A DNA stretch of 64,000 nt from Flavobacteriales bacterium (lineage in GTDB: Bacteria > Bacteroidota > Bacteroidia > NS11-12g > UBA9320): NCBI GenBank assembly GCA_020635355.1, contig JACJZW010000016.1, positions 1 through 64,000 of the forward strand. The letters are read 5' to 3'. The notes beneath the pieces are model-generated. The model was not told where the DNA came from. It did not search any database and saw nothing but the letters and a program-made list of their open reading frames with translations. Position 1 is the first letter of the stretch; each line of letters opens with the position of its first letter. Shown here one piece after another: positions 1-8,838 of this stretch. The position numbers and the translations under genes were made by a program.

Positions 1-165
1 GGAATGTACCTACTTCAATTGAGTTCAAATAATCTAATGAGTATTCATTCGTTTGTTCGAGATTCTCCCTGAATTATTCCGATTTGATCTGTTGTGAGTT
101 GGATTTAACGGGATAAGAGCAGGTTTGCATCAAACTTTTCCTTGTACGAATCGTTAGCTCTACAC

Positions 166-618
166 ATGAACCGTTCACTTCGAGTAATACGTTTGATTGC
201 CGTCTTAGGTATCATTCTGTTTGGCGCGTTTGGTTTTACGTCGTCTCAGAAATATACCCTTACCATCCATCTCACCCAACTTCGCAACAGCTCCGGACAG
301 ATAGCTCTTTTGGTACACGATGCGTCCAATGGCTTTCCGGAGAGTGATCAAAAGGCGGTTAGACGGAAATTGGTGCCTGCAAAAAAGAATGGCGTCACCA
401 TCACCTTTGATGATCTTCCCCCGGGGAATTATGCCGTTACAGTGTTGCATGATGAAAATTCCAATGGCAAAGCCGACAAGAATTTTATCGGGATACCCAC
501 CGAAGGATTTGGGTTTTCAAACAATCCGGTGATTCGATTTGGTATCCCTGATTTTGACGACTGTAAGATCGAGGTGAACAAAACAACCAGTCATACCATC
601 CGGTTAAAGTATTTCTGA
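166..618 (+). CDS. DUF2141 family secreted protein
   Basis: A 150-residue protein with an N-terminal hydrophobic signal segment (about residues 5-25) followed by a single beta-rich domain. The pattern of an early 'G.I.LLVH.A..GFP' strand, then 'F.DLPPG.YAVTVLHDEN.NGK.D', then 'P.EGFGFSNN' is characteristic of DUF2141, a family of small periplasmic or surface beta-sandwich proteins of unknown function common in Bacteroidota. An in-frame TTG at 142 would add eight residues ahead of the signal peptide; the ATG at 166 gives a normal signal peptide and was chosen. The stop codon abuts the stop of the convergent gene at 619 with no spacer. The family assignment is secure; the function is unknown. 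Confidence 0.85.
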   Translation: MNRSLRVIRLIAVLGIILFGAFGFTSSQKYTLTIHLTQLRNSSGQIALLVHDASNGFPESDQKAVRRKLVPAKKNGVTITFDDLPPGNYAVTVLHDENSNGKADKNFIGIPTEGFGFSNNPVIRFGIPDFDDCKIEVNKTTSHTIRLKYF

Positions 619-1245
619 TTATCCCGGATTTTCTTTACTCAATCGGTACCCTAGTTTTAAGGTCATGACCTCACCTCGTACGAAGAAATGGTTGTAGGGT
701 TGAATAGATCGAGAGATGTGCATCGTACCTTTCTCCTTTCCAATGAGCACACCTGCATTCAGTATGAGTTCAACACTGTGAGATTTCATCAGGCGAAGAT
801 TCAAATTGGGATAAAGGGCATAGGTAGTGGTTTGAACCCAAATCATAGGATACATCTGGGAATTGGATTGGAAATTGGTGATTCGGTACACGCCAATTCC
901 GGGTTTCACCCAAGGAGCATAGGGCATATCAGCCCAAACGGAGAGGCCAATACTGGACCCATATCGCTCTGTGATGTCTCTATCTTCAACCTCAAATCGT
1001 TCGTGATTTGTCAGACTGCGATGGACATTGAATCGCGACGCAGATAGCCCAAATTCGAGCCTTTTGTGCTGGATAGAAATGTACCCGCCATTTACGGGTT
1101 GATAAAGATGATAGCGCCCGGAAGGATCTCCTCCATACAGATTTAAATAGCGATACTGAAGGGTATTGCCCCCCGCAGAATAAGTGATCTGAGCGCTCGA
1201 GTGAACGCATAGTACAAGTAAGACACAGGTCAAAGCCGACTTCAC
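619..1245 (-). CDS. Small outer-membrane beta-barrel-like protein
   Basis: A 208-residue protein with a cleavable signal peptide (about residues 1-18, ending in SSAQ) and alternating hydrophobic/polar strands with many Tyr, Leu and Gly residues, as in small Bacteroidota outer-membrane barrels. The start is GTG at 1245. I see no motif that identifies a family. It is convergent with the DUF2141 gene and separated from the next minus-strand gene by a 365-bp gap holding an icd remnant. The outer-membrane location is inferred from composition and the signal peptide. Confidence 0.6.
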   Translation of the reverse strand: MKSALTCVLLVLCVHSSAQITYSAGGNTLQYRYLNLYGGDPSGRYHLYQPVNGGYISIQHKRLEFGLSASRFNVHRSLTNHERFEVEDRDITERYGSSIGLSVWADMPYAPWVKPGIGVYRITNFQSNSQMYPMIWVQTTTYALYPNLNLRLMKSHSVELILNAGVLIGKEKGTMHISRSIQPYNHFFVRGEVMTLKLGYRLSKENPG

Positions 1246-1316
1246 ACCCTAAAAGTACGAAAACGACAGGTTAAAAATGCATTCAGCTTTAAACTGTGTA
1301 ATCAAGCTGACTGAGT

Positions 1317-1415
1317 ATCACATATGTAGTATCCTCCTAAATCGATGGAGTGCCTGTTTATCAATCTTCTCGCCATTGATGGTATCTTCTCAGAACTTCA
1401 AGGCCGATAACCGAT
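1317..1415 (-). pseudogene. Decayed fragment of the icd 3' end
   Basis: The gap at 1246-1610 has no convincing gene, but part of it resembles the end of icd about 1 kb away. The words 'tagtatcctcc' and 'ctcgccattgatggtatctt' occur here in the same order and spacing as at 2361-2425. Read on the minus strand, one frame gives EDTINGEKIDKQ and another gives SIDLGGYY, matching EDTINGELIDVQ and TDIGGYY of the intact enzyme; a frameshift separates the two pieces. This looks like a small, old partial duplication of the C-terminal coding region. Its limits are approximate, and no further icd similarity was obvious on either side. Confidence 0.6.
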
Positions 1416-1610
1416 ACTCCATCTGCTTATGCCGGATTGAGAAGAATCCGCAGTTTGCTCCCTGAAGTAATGGATACCTTCCATTAGGATCACCGCCGTG
1501 TAGATTGGGATACCAGAATGGTATGGTCTACAGGCTAAACACAAGGCGTGGTTAGGCCAATGATGCTTGGTGGCTACTCATCTGCATCAGGCCTGCCAGT
1601 AATCAGTCTA

Positions 1611-2228
1611 TCACCGTTTTAGATACGTGGGTTTAAACGCATGATGCTCCACCTTCGAAGTGCCGTTCGGATTCGCGATCTTTATTTCAACCGAAAATTG
1701 ATACAGCCCATTTTCCACGGGAGGATGTTTAGGAATCAGGTGAAAAGCTTCAACCAATTGACGATTCGGTCCCGGGAATAGAGTTAACAAGGAGGTGTCC
1801 TGAACGCCTCGTGTCGTGATGAACTGAACATGGAATAATTCATTGAGGGACGAATCAACTTCTATTTCATCGTGATACTTCCGGGTGCAGGTCACCGTGA
1901 TGTTTTCCAACGATTCAATTGGGATGTGAATGGTCTCATCGCATGCATAGGCTGTGGACGAGAACATAGTTGAAACCGGGGTTATGGATGCCGTCTTAAG
2001 TTGAAACAAAAACTGCATTGCAAACTCATCCCAATTTACCGTATCCGGATCCAACTGAACGCGATGGATGAAATTTGAATGGGAATCACGTTCAAATCGA
2101 ATAGTATTACTTAAGGTTTTTACGTGTTTGGCATCTTTTTCTCCGCCACTACCACCGCATGGAAAACATGACTGATATAACGTAAAGGCACCACAAATGG
2201 ATACCAAGAGGACGAGTTTGGATTTCAC
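1611..2228 (-). CDS. Hypothetical secreted or lipoprotein
   Basis: A 205-residue protein with a GTG start, an N-terminal hydrophobic segment and a possible lipobox (LYQSC, Cys21) followed by a Cys/Gly-rich stretch. The rest is predicted beta-rich, with two Cys at about 95 and 115 that could form a disulfide. I do not recognise the family. It lies 37 bp downstream of icd on the same strand and might be transcribed with it, but nothing links the functions. Confidence 0.6.
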   Translation of the reverse strand: MKSKLVLLVSICGAFTLYQSCFPCGGSGGEKDAKHVKTLSNTIRFERDSHSNFIHRVQLDPDTVNWDEFAMQFLFQLKTASITPVSTMFSSTAYACDETIHIPIESLENITVTCTRKYHDEIEVDSSLNELFHVQFITTRGVQDTSLLTLFPGPNRQLVEAFHLIPKHPPVENGLYQFSVEIKIANPNGTSKVEHHAFKPTYLKR

Positions 2229-2265
2229 ATCCTAAAAGTACCACTTCCTGTTTATGGCCGATCGT

Positions 2266-4527
2266 TTAATGCTGACGAGCGGCTGAAAGCTGACTCAGAA
2301 TTGAATTTAATGTTGCACTCGGGCGCATCGCAGCAGCGGTTTTAACATCCTCCGGTTTATAGTATCCTCCGATATCCGTAGCGTGTCCTTGTACGTCAAT
2401 CAACTCGCCATTGATGGTATCTTCATTGGACATCAAGGACGATGCAACGGGTCCAAAAGCGGCTTTTAACTCAGGATCGTTTTCCTGTGCTGCCAAGGCT
2501 TCCGCCCAGTACATAGCCAGGTAGAAATGCGATCCCCGGTTATCGATCTCTCCTACCTTTCGAGCGGGTGATTTGTCGTTTTCCAGAAACTTTTCCGTGG
2601 CGGCATCCAACGTGTCGGCCAGAACTTGTGCTTTTGAGTTGTTAAAGGTCTTGGCCAAATGTTCCAGAGACACCGCCAATGCCAGGAATTCTCCCAGGGA
2701 ATCCCATCGCAGGTAGTTCTCCTCCACAAATTGCTGAACGTGTTTTGGAGCCGATCCTCCGGCACCTGTTTCAAACAATCCACCACCTTTCATCAAGGGA
2801 ACAATGGACAGCATTTTGGCGCTGGTTCCCAGCTCAAGAATAGGGAAGAGGTCGGTTAGATAATCGCGCAACACATTCCCGGTTACCGAAATGGTATCCT
2901 TCCCGGCCTTCATGCGCTCCAGGGAGAACAAGGTGGCAGCAGCAGGCGACATGATATGGAGGTCCAATCCGTCCGTATCATAATCGTCCAGGTAGTGATT
3001 GACCTTTTTGATGAGCTCGGCGTCATGGGGTCGGTTGGCATCCAACCAGAACACGGCTGGCATGCCGGAGTCCTTTGCCCGTGTAACCGCCAACTTTACC
3101 CAGTCCTGAACCGGTTCGTCTTTGGTTTGACACATCCGCCAGATATCACCTTCTTCCACATCGTGTTCGGTCAGAACCGCTCCATGGCCATCAATCACGC
3201 GAACAACTCCGGAACCTTGAATCTCAAAAGTTTTATCGTGACTACCATATTCTTCGGCCTTTTGAGCCATTAACCCAACATTGGGAACCGTACCCATGGT
3301 TGATGGGTCAAAGGCACCATTTTCACGACAGAAGTCAATGGTGGTGGCGTATACCGCCGCATAACTGCTGTCTGGGATCACGGCCTTGGTATCCCGGGTA
3401 TTGCCCTTGGCATCCCATCCTTTTCCACCGTTACGGATAACGGCTGGCATGGAGGCGTCTATGATGACATCACTTGGTACATGGAGGTTGGTGATTCCAC
3501 GCTCGGAGTTCACCATGTACAAATCAGCTTCGCGATCCATGCACGCCTGAATATCGGCGTTGATCTCTGCTTGTTTGTCGGCAGGCAACTGCTGAAGATG
3601 TTCCAGCACATTGCCCCATCCATTGTTTACCTCTACGCCCAAAGCCTTAAAGGTGTTAGCGTGTTTGGCAAAAACATCTTTAAAGTAAACCTCAACGGCA
3701 TGGCCAAAAATGATCGGGTCAGAAACCTTCATCATGGTGGCTTTCATATGCAACGACAACAGGATACCGCTTTCGCGGGCCTCAGCAAATTCTCGCTCAA
3801 AAAATGCGATCAGTGCCTTTTTGCTCAAAACAGTGGAATCAATCAGTTCCGACGCTTTCAACGGAGCATCCGCTTTCAAAACGGTTTTAGTGCCATCGGT
3901 ATCTTCAAATTCAATTCGATAGGTGGTTGCTTCTGGAACTACCACTGATTGTTCATTGGATCTGAAATCGCCGTGGGACATGGTGGCCACATGGGTTTCG
4001 CTATCCTTGGACCAAGCACCCATTCGGTGAGGGTTTTTCTTGGCGTAATTTTTAACTGCTTTTGGGGCACGACGATCTGAATTTCCTTCGCGAAGCACCG
4101 GATTTACGGCACTTCCCTTTATTTTATTATATCGGGCGGCGATATCTTTTTCTTCTGCCGATGCCGGATTCTCCGGGAATTCCGGAACGGCAAATCCCTT
4201 CTGTTGTAGTTCCTTGATGGCGGCCTTCAACTGAGGAACGGAAGCAGAGATATTGGGCAGCTTGATGATGTTGGCTTCCGGAGATTGAGTGAGGGCACCC
4301 AACTCAGCCAAATCGTCGCTAATGCGTTGATCGTCTTTCAGAAATTCCGGGAACACAGCCAGAATGCGGCCGGCCAGGGAAATATCACGGGTCTCAACTT
4401 CCACACCTGCGGCGCTCGTAAACGCTTCAATGATGGGTAGAAAGGAATAGGTTGCCAATCGAGGGGCTTCGTCTGTAAGGGTGTAAATGATTTTTGCCGT
4501 CAAAACGTATGCAGTTTGAGGCTGCAA
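2266..4527 (-). CDS. icd: Monomeric NADP-dependent isocitrate dehydrogenase
   Basis: A 753-residue protein matching the monomeric (IDH II) class of isocitrate dehydrogenase, usually about 740 residues. The enzyme oxidatively decarboxylates isocitrate to 2-oxoglutarate with NADP+ in the TCA cycle. Diagnostic stretches are TAKIIYTLTDEAP at the N terminus, KNYAKKNPHRMG, ATMSHGDFRSNEQS (substrate-binding region), SVTGNVLRDYLTDLFPILELG and the C-terminal ATDIGGYY. The ATG at 4527 adds eight residues before the usual TAKII start, where an in-frame TTG (4503) is an alternative. The gene is divergent from a T9SS protein with only about 50 bp between start codons. A broken copy of its 3' end lies at about 1317-1415. 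Functional assignment is very secure. Confidence 0.96.
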   Translation of the reverse strand: MQPQTAYVLTAKIIYTLTDEAPRLATYSFLPIIEAFTSAAGVEVETRDISLAGRILAVFPEFLKDDQRISDDLAELGALTQSPEANIIKLPNISASVPQLKAAIKELQQKGFAVPEFPENPASAEEKDIAARYNKIKGSAVNPVLREGNSDRRAPKAVKNYAKKNPHRMGAWSKDSETHVATMSHGDFRSNEQSVVVPEATTYRIEFEDTDGTKTVLKADAPLKASELIDSTVLSKKALIAFFEREFAEARESGILLSLHMKATMMKVSDPIIFGHAVEVYFKDVFAKHANTFKALGVEVNNGWGNVLEHLQQLPADKQAEINADIQACMDREADLYMVNSERGITNLHVPSDVIIDASMPAVIRNGGKGWDAKGNTRDTKAVIPDSSYAAVYATTIDFCRENGAFDPSTMGTVPNVGLMAQKAEEYGSHDKTFEIQGSGVVRVIDGHGAVLTEHDVEEGDIWRMCQTKDEPVQDWVKLAVTRAKDSGMPAVFWLDANRPHDAELIKKVNHYLDDYDTDGLDLHIMSPAAATLFSLERMKAGKDTISVTGNVLRDYLTDLFPILELGTSAKMLSIVPLMKGGGLFETGAGGSAPKHVQQFVEENYLRWDSLGEFLALAVSLEHLAKTFNNSKAQVLADTLDAATEKFLENDKSPARKVGEIDNRGSHFYLAMYWAEALAAQENDPELKAAFGPVASSLMSNEDTINGELIDVQGHATDIGGYYKPEDVKTAAAMRPSATLNSILSQLSAARQH

Positions 4528-4577
4528 AGTTAGCAGGACATATAGAACAACTGAAGAGTTTACGTAATCTTGTGTGT

Positions 4578-5963
4578 ATGAATTTTAACCGAATCTTCGC
4601 TTTCTCACTCTTCCTGGTTGGATCGATGGCTTCTGCACAGGAGTGGTCTGTGACTCAAATTGGACCAGGCCCCAATAAGGAAACGTATGACTTGGTTATA
4701 GGCGACGTCCGGAACGATCAGACCGATCGGGTTTACGTGAGTACAAAGAATGGTGCCGTTTACGAGTGGTCCTACGATCAATCTTCCACATCATGGAGTT
4801 ACAAAATCATTCAAAGCAATTTAAAAGGTCTGGTGACCATTGATTATGGCGATGCGCGTCACGACGGTAAAAACCGATTGTACTTTACGGAATTTGTAGA
4901 TCAGGGACGATTATTTGAAGCCGAGTGGGATGGGTCTGACTGGAAAACAACCCTCATCGAAACGGGATACCATTCGCTTTCGCTCGTGGTGGGCGATGGC
5001 CGAAACGATGGAAAGGACTACCTCTACATTGGGTCAACCAATGTGGGGACCTGGGAACTCGACTGGAAGGATACCGGTTGGGCAAAGACGCAATTGCACT
5101 TTCAAGCCTCTGAAGGTGTGGGCGTTGTGGGAGCCAGTAAAAATGATGGCGTAAACCGACTCCTCTTCACCAGCGATAAGGTGCGCGAATACACCTGGAG
5201 TGGGAGCAAATTCAATATGGACTCTCCATCTCCAAAAATCGAATGGCCGGATGCCATCGATATCGGTCAGGGAAGAAACGACGGCATCAATCGGATTTAT
5301 GCCAACTGCTTTAACGGCAGAGGTCGGTTGGAGTACACCTGGAATGGTACGTCGTGGACCGAAACCATGATCAATCCCGTGGTTCATCGCGGTGATTTAT
5401 ACTTAGCAGCGGTTAAAGCCGACGGAAAGGCGCGCGTTTATACCACTACCTCGGAGTACTTCAAGGGGAAGGCCGGAAACTTTTTGGAATTTGAATGGAA
5501 CTCGGCCAATATCTCATTTGATTCCACCATTCTGTTGGATGCTACCTCAGGTGCCACGGCCATGATTTATGCGGGTTATGGCAGAGGAGATGATACCATG
5601 CGGCTTTATGCCAGCAACTACGTGAAAGGGACTATTTATGAACTCACGAACACCAACCCATACGTTCGAAATGCCGGATCAGTGGGCAAGCCAATCAATC
5701 TCTATGAATCCTTCAGCGTGACAAAAAATCCTGTCACCAGCCTGGTTGGATTTGAACTGGTACTTCCGGAGCCAGCCGACTTTACCATTGAACTTGCCAA
5801 TTTTATGGGGGAAACCCTTCGATCCAAAACGTATCAAAATACGCAATCAATCCAGGATCAAATCCAGCTGAATACAGGAGCAAACACCTATCCTTCGGGA
5901 TTGTACTATTTGCGTGTACGCGTGAACGGACAAGCCTTTGCCCGCAGAGTGATGGTGCTCTAG
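4578..5963 (+). CDS. Seven-repeat beta-propeller protein with T9SS sorting domain
   Basis: The ATG at 4578 gives a clean signal peptide (MNFNRIFAF... to ASAQ); the open frame continues upstream but would overlap icd. Seven copies of a repeat of about 45-50 residues follow, each with a core like 'D.RNDG..RLY.' (DVRNDQTDRVY, DARHDGKNRLY, DGRNDGKDYLY, SKNDGVNRLLF, GRNDGINRIY, KADGKARVY, GRGDDTMRLY). This predicts a seven-bladed propeller. The last 80 residues (SVTKNPVTS ... YPSGLYYLRVRVNGQAFARRVMVL) form a type A T9SS C-terminal sorting domain, so the protein should cross the outer membrane and be anchored or released at the cell surface. The ligand is unknown. Confidence 0.85.
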   Translation: MNFNRIFAFSLFLVGSMASAQEWSVTQIGPGPNKETYDLVIGDVRNDQTDRVYVSTKNGAVYEWSYDQSSTSWSYKIIQSNLKGLVTIDYGDARHDGKNRLYFTEFVDQGRLFEAEWDGSDWKTTLIETGYHSLSLVVGDGRNDGKDYLYIGSTNVGTWELDWKDTGWAKTQLHFQASEGVGVVGASKNDGVNRLLFTSDKVREYTWSGSKFNMDSPSPKIEWPDAIDIGQGRNDGINRIYANCFNGRGRLEYTWNGTSWTETMINPVVHRGDLYLAAVKADGKARVYTTTSEYFKGKAGNFLEFEWNSANISFDSTILLDATSGATAMIYAGYGRGDDTMRLYASNYVKGTIYELTNTNPYVRNAGSVGKPINLYESFSVTKNPVTSLVGFELVLPEPADFTIELANFMGETLRSKTYQNTQSIQDQIQLNTGANTYPSGLYYLRVRVNGQAFARRVMVL

Positions 5964-5964
5964 C

Positions 5965-7191
5965 TTAGTATGAGAAGCTTGCCCCGAAGCTGAAATAATT
6001 GGCTCTCAAACCGTCGGATCGAATAAACAATCCCGATCTGAAATCCAGCGATCGGAGTCGGATCAATCGATTCATTGACCTAAGTCTCACCGGAATCCGA
6101 CCATACAAGGGATGATAGGCCAGGGCCATTCCAATTTTCTGAGAACTTAATCCGGCCAGATCATAGTCCGATGTATAGAACTGAGCCGATGTGGCATGTC
6201 CCATGAATGGTTGGAAATAATCGGCAGCTGATTGTGAATGGTATCGGTACGATGGCGTGATGACCCAATATCGTTTTACCTTGAATGAAGCATCCAGATT
6301 GGATGTAAAGGCCTGGATCCCAAAGCCGTCCATATAGTATCGATTAAACCATTTTAAGACCAGCCAATCGGTAGCGAAGTAACTCGTTCGCGCAGCCAAT
6401 GGCACCTTCCAGCGTTTGTCGGGGAGTCGTTCAATATCGCTGCTTCCATCGGTAAAATAGACCCGATGAAACGGTGTGCTGAGCAGTCCCCATTGTTGGA
6501 TGAAATCGGCGTACAGCCCAATTTGCAATCGCTTATTGATGATACGGAAGTAGTTGGCATTCACACCCACCAGATTACGTACGTTGGTGGATAACAGGGG
6601 AGACGGATTAGGCCCCCTATAGCGGAATTCATATGGATAAATCAACGACCAGTTATCGTTATAGTACATACCCGAAATGCCAAACCCGGAATTCTCGTCC
6701 TTCGCTAATTGGTTGTATCCCACATTGGCGCTTACGGAGGTTACGTCATACTCAACGGAGAAACCACTGCCAATGGTCCACGACTTTTGTTTGTTGCGTT
6801 TTCGGGTGTAGTTCAAATTGGAATAGGCTCGCACGTCTGATGCGGAAGCCGACGAAACATTGAGGTCGATGTTGTCTGTTGATGCCGATGAATACTGATC
6901 CACTCCTGCGGTTACGCCCACAACGTTGTGGCTGTCCAGTTGAACCGAGATAACGGTTTTACCGGCGTAATCCCACAAAAGCTGCGTGCCCTTACCACCG
7001 GTTACCGCACCGTGATCGCCGTCCTGCTCGTAGTAACTGAACAAGAAATCTGCGTTTACAATGGGAAAAGCCTTAACGCTGTCTGACTTGGGTTTGGTGG
7101 CAGTGGCCGATTGTTGTGAAAAGGCCGGGAAACTTGTTGCGATTAACCCAAGTAGGATGGTGAAAAATCGATTGGTTAATTGCATCCGCAT
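5965..7191 (-). CDS. DUF3570 outer-membrane protein
   Basis: A 408-residue protein with a signal peptide (to FPAFSQQ) and a beta-barrel composition. The early stretch 'FLFSYYEQDGDHGAVTGGKGTQLL' with the strands around it is typical of DUF3570, a family of predicted outer-membrane barrels encoded beside DUF4266 lipoproteins and ApbE in many Gram-negative bacteria. The first codons overlap the end of the DUF4266 gene by 16 bp, so the two are probably translationally coupled. It is the last gene of a five-gene operon (9295 to 5965). A role in an envelope redox or metal process is inferred from the neighbours, not shown. Confidence 0.85.
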   Translation of the reverse strand: MRMQLTNRFFTILLGLIATSFPAFSQQSATATKPKSDSVKAFPIVNADFLFSYYEQDGDHGAVTGGKGTQLLWDYAGKTVISVQLDSHNVVGVTAGVDQYSSASTDNIDLNVSSASASDVRAYSNLNYTRKRNKQKSWTIGSGFSVEYDVTSVSANVGYNQLAKDENSGFGISGMYYNDNWSLIYPYEFRYRGPNPSPLLSTNVRNLVGVNANYFRIINKRLQIGLYADFIQQWGLLSTPFHRVYFTDGSSDIERLPDKRWKVPLAARTSYFATDWLVLKWFNRYYMDGFGIQAFTSNLDASFKVKRYWVITPSYRYHSQSAADYFQPFMGHATSAQFYTSDYDLAGLSSQKIGMALAYHPLYGRIPVRLRSMNRLIRLRSLDFRSGLFIRSDGLRANYFSFGASFSY

Positions 7192-7391
7192 CCTCCTCCC
7201 ACTGTACCACCTTCTGCGCCGGCAGCTCCTTCGCGATAGGCTTCAAAATTGGTTTCGTAAATCTGAAGCTTGGGGTTTTTCAATTCCATGAGTTCGTCAT
7301 TGACGTACATCTTTTCCCAAGGCTTTACAGTTACGCAGGAAGTTTGCGTGAGCAGTAAAGAGGCTCCAAACACGAAAAAGGCTTTTTTCAT
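7176..7391 (-). CDS. DUF4266 lipoprotein with Gly/Cys-rich tail
   Basis: A 71-residue lipoprotein: signal peptide with lipobox TQTSC (Cys19), a short conserved helix-forming region, then a low-complexity C terminus rich in Gly ending GGGCGCN. This architecture matches DUF4266, whose members sit between ApbE and DUF3570 genes. The terminal Cys-Gly-Cys-Asn is invariant-looking and suggests a metal or redox site, or a post-translational modification point. It overlaps ApbE upstream by 4 bp and DUF3570 downstream by 16 bp. Function is unknown; the association with ApbE raises the question of flavinylation, but no canonical flavinylation motif is visible. Confidence 0.85.
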   Translation of the reverse strand: MKKAFFVFGASLLLTQTSCVTVKPWEKMYVNDELMELKNPKLQIYETNFEAYREGAAGAEGGTVGGGCGCN

Positions 7392-8380
7392 TTCTCGAGA
7401 TTTACGTTGGCAGAGGTAAGTATTTCGTTTTGATCCGTCACCAGGACGGCTTCCACATCATTGAGCTGATTGACCAATGTCAGTCCCTTTTCCCGTCCAA
7501 GTACGAACACGGAAGTGGCCAGAGCATCGGCAATTTCGGCATCCGGGCAAAGGATGGTGACACTTTTTAATCCAGTCACGGGGTAACCGGTTCTGGGGTC
7601 CAGAATGTGCGCGTAACGTTTCCCGTCAATCATGACATATCGTTCATAATCACCTGAAGTAACTACGGCTCCGTTGGATACGGAGAGATAGGAGAATACC
7701 TTGCCTTTGGTGTTGGGATCGGCCAGGCCAATGCGCCATTTGGATCCATCGGCTTTGTGTCCCCAGGCAATTAGGTCCCCTCCGGCATTCACCAAGCCGT
7801 TTTCAATACCCATTTCCATCATGAGTTTTCGGGCTTGATTGGCGGCAAAGCCTTTACCGATACCACCAAAACCAATCTTCATTCCCTTTTCAAGCAAAAA
7901 CACGGTTTGTTGTCCGTTATCGAGAAGGATTTTGCCAAATCCCACGTGGGATACTGCGGCATCAATGGCCGCTTTCTCGGGTATTTTTAGATTCTGATCC
8001 CTGAAGTTCCAGAGCTTATCGAGCGCTGCGTAGGAAATGTCAAATCCACCCCCGGTTAGTTGGGAGATTTTGATGGATCGTTTGATAAGCTGAAACAACT
8101 CCGTGCTCACTTTCACCGGCTGAATGCCGGCATTTTGATTGATGGCATGGGTCTCGGAATTGGTATCCCATGAGGAGATAAGTTTTTCGATGCGGCTGAT
8201 TTCATCCCAGGCTTTTTGTGTGGCTGATTGAGCAATGGAATCATTGTTGGCAACGGCCACCACCTCAAAATAGGATCCCATTAATACACCGGTTTTTTTG
8301 GCGGTATTCAGGGCGCTGACCGACCAACTGATACACAGTCCGATGATGAGTAGAGGTATTTTGAGATGGGGTTGAATCAT
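7388..8380 (-). CDS. apbE: FAD:protein FMN transferase
   Basis: A 330-residue ApbE family enzyme, which moves FMN from FAD to a Thr/Ser of extracytoplasmic target proteins. Visible hallmarks are the N-terminal signal peptide, 'MGSYFEVVA', the GGIGKGFAA and NAGGDLIAWG glycine loops, TSGDYERY, the metal-site stretch HILDPRTGYPV and ADALATSVFVLG. The length is normal. It overlaps the thioredoxin gene upstream by 4 bp and the DUF4266 gene downstream by 4 bp. Its target is not obvious: no NqrC, RnfG or FMN-binding domain protein is encoded in the window, so the target is either elsewhere or one of the operon partners. Confidence 0.94.
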   Translation of the reverse strand: MIQPHLKIPLLIIGLCISWSVSALNTAKKTGVLMGSYFEVVAVANNDSIAQSATQKAWDEISRIEKLISSWDTNSETHAINQNAGIQPVKVSTELFQLIKRSIKISQLTGGGFDISYAALDKLWNFRDQNLKIPEKAAIDAAVSHVGFGKILLDNGQQTVFLLEKGMKIGFGGIGKGFAANQARKLMMEMGIENGLVNAGGDLIAWGHKADGSKWRIGLADPNTKGKVFSYLSVSNGAVVTSGDYERYVMIDGKRYAHILDPRTGYPVTGLKSVTILCPDAEIADALATSVFVLGREKGLTLVNQLNDVEAVLVTDQNEILTSANVNLEK

Positions 8381-8838
8381 TTAGCTGTTGTCCATGCCAC
8401 CACCTTGGTTTGAAGCGCTTCCAGTCCGCCCGGGAAATACGATGATTCACCCAGAACAACGCCTTCGGAATTTAAGAGTACGACGTACGGGAAAATTCCA
8501 TTGGGATTATAGACGGATGCCAGGCTATCGTTGTAAGCCTGCTGCTCCTGCGGCAACCGATTCTTCTTCATGCGCGGAAAATCGGCGTGAACCAGCACCA
8601 GGCTGGTGTCGGCATACTTGGTGAAGGCTTCGCTGCTGAATACTTCTTTTTTAAGCCGAAGGCAGTTGGCGCACCAATCGGACCCTGAAAAGTTGAGCAG
8701 AATTGGTCGGTTTGTTTGTTGAGATTGTTCCGACGCCGTCTTCAAATTCGTTAACCAGCTATCTTCTTGCTGGGTATAGGCGGATAAGCACAAAATGAGC
8801 GTGAGCGCAAGGGTAAAGGATGCAATGGTTCTAAGCAT
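8377..8838 (-). CDS. Secreted thioredoxin-like protein
   Basis: A 153-residue protein with a signal peptide (to about residue 22) and one thioredoxin fold. The active site is WCANC (Cys56, Cys59), preceded by 'RPILLNFSGSDWC', and a cis-Pro is likely in 'GIFPYVVLLN'. This resembles DsbD-gamma/thioredoxin_7-type periplasmic reductases. It overlaps the Rieske-like gene upstream (8 bp) and apbE downstream (4 bp). It probably keeps cysteines in an operon partner reduced, for example the C-terminal cysteines of the DUF4266 lipoprotein; that pairing is inference. Confidence 0.88.
   Translation of the reverse strand: MLRTIASFTLALTLILCLSAYTQQEDSWLTNLKTASEQSQQTNRPILLNFSGSDWCANCLRLKKEVFSSEAFTKYADTSLVLVHADFPRMKKNRLPQEQQAYNDSLASVYNPNGIFPYVVLLNSEGVVLGESSYFPGGLEALQTKVVAWTTAK

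Noticed and set aside
1277..1465. 62-codon plus-strand frame
   Set aside because: It is antisense to the icd relic and lacks features of a real protein.
3481..3948. 155-codon open frame antisense to icd
   Set aside because: The icd reading is a highly recognisable full-length enzyme; the antisense frame has no signal, motif or separate start context.
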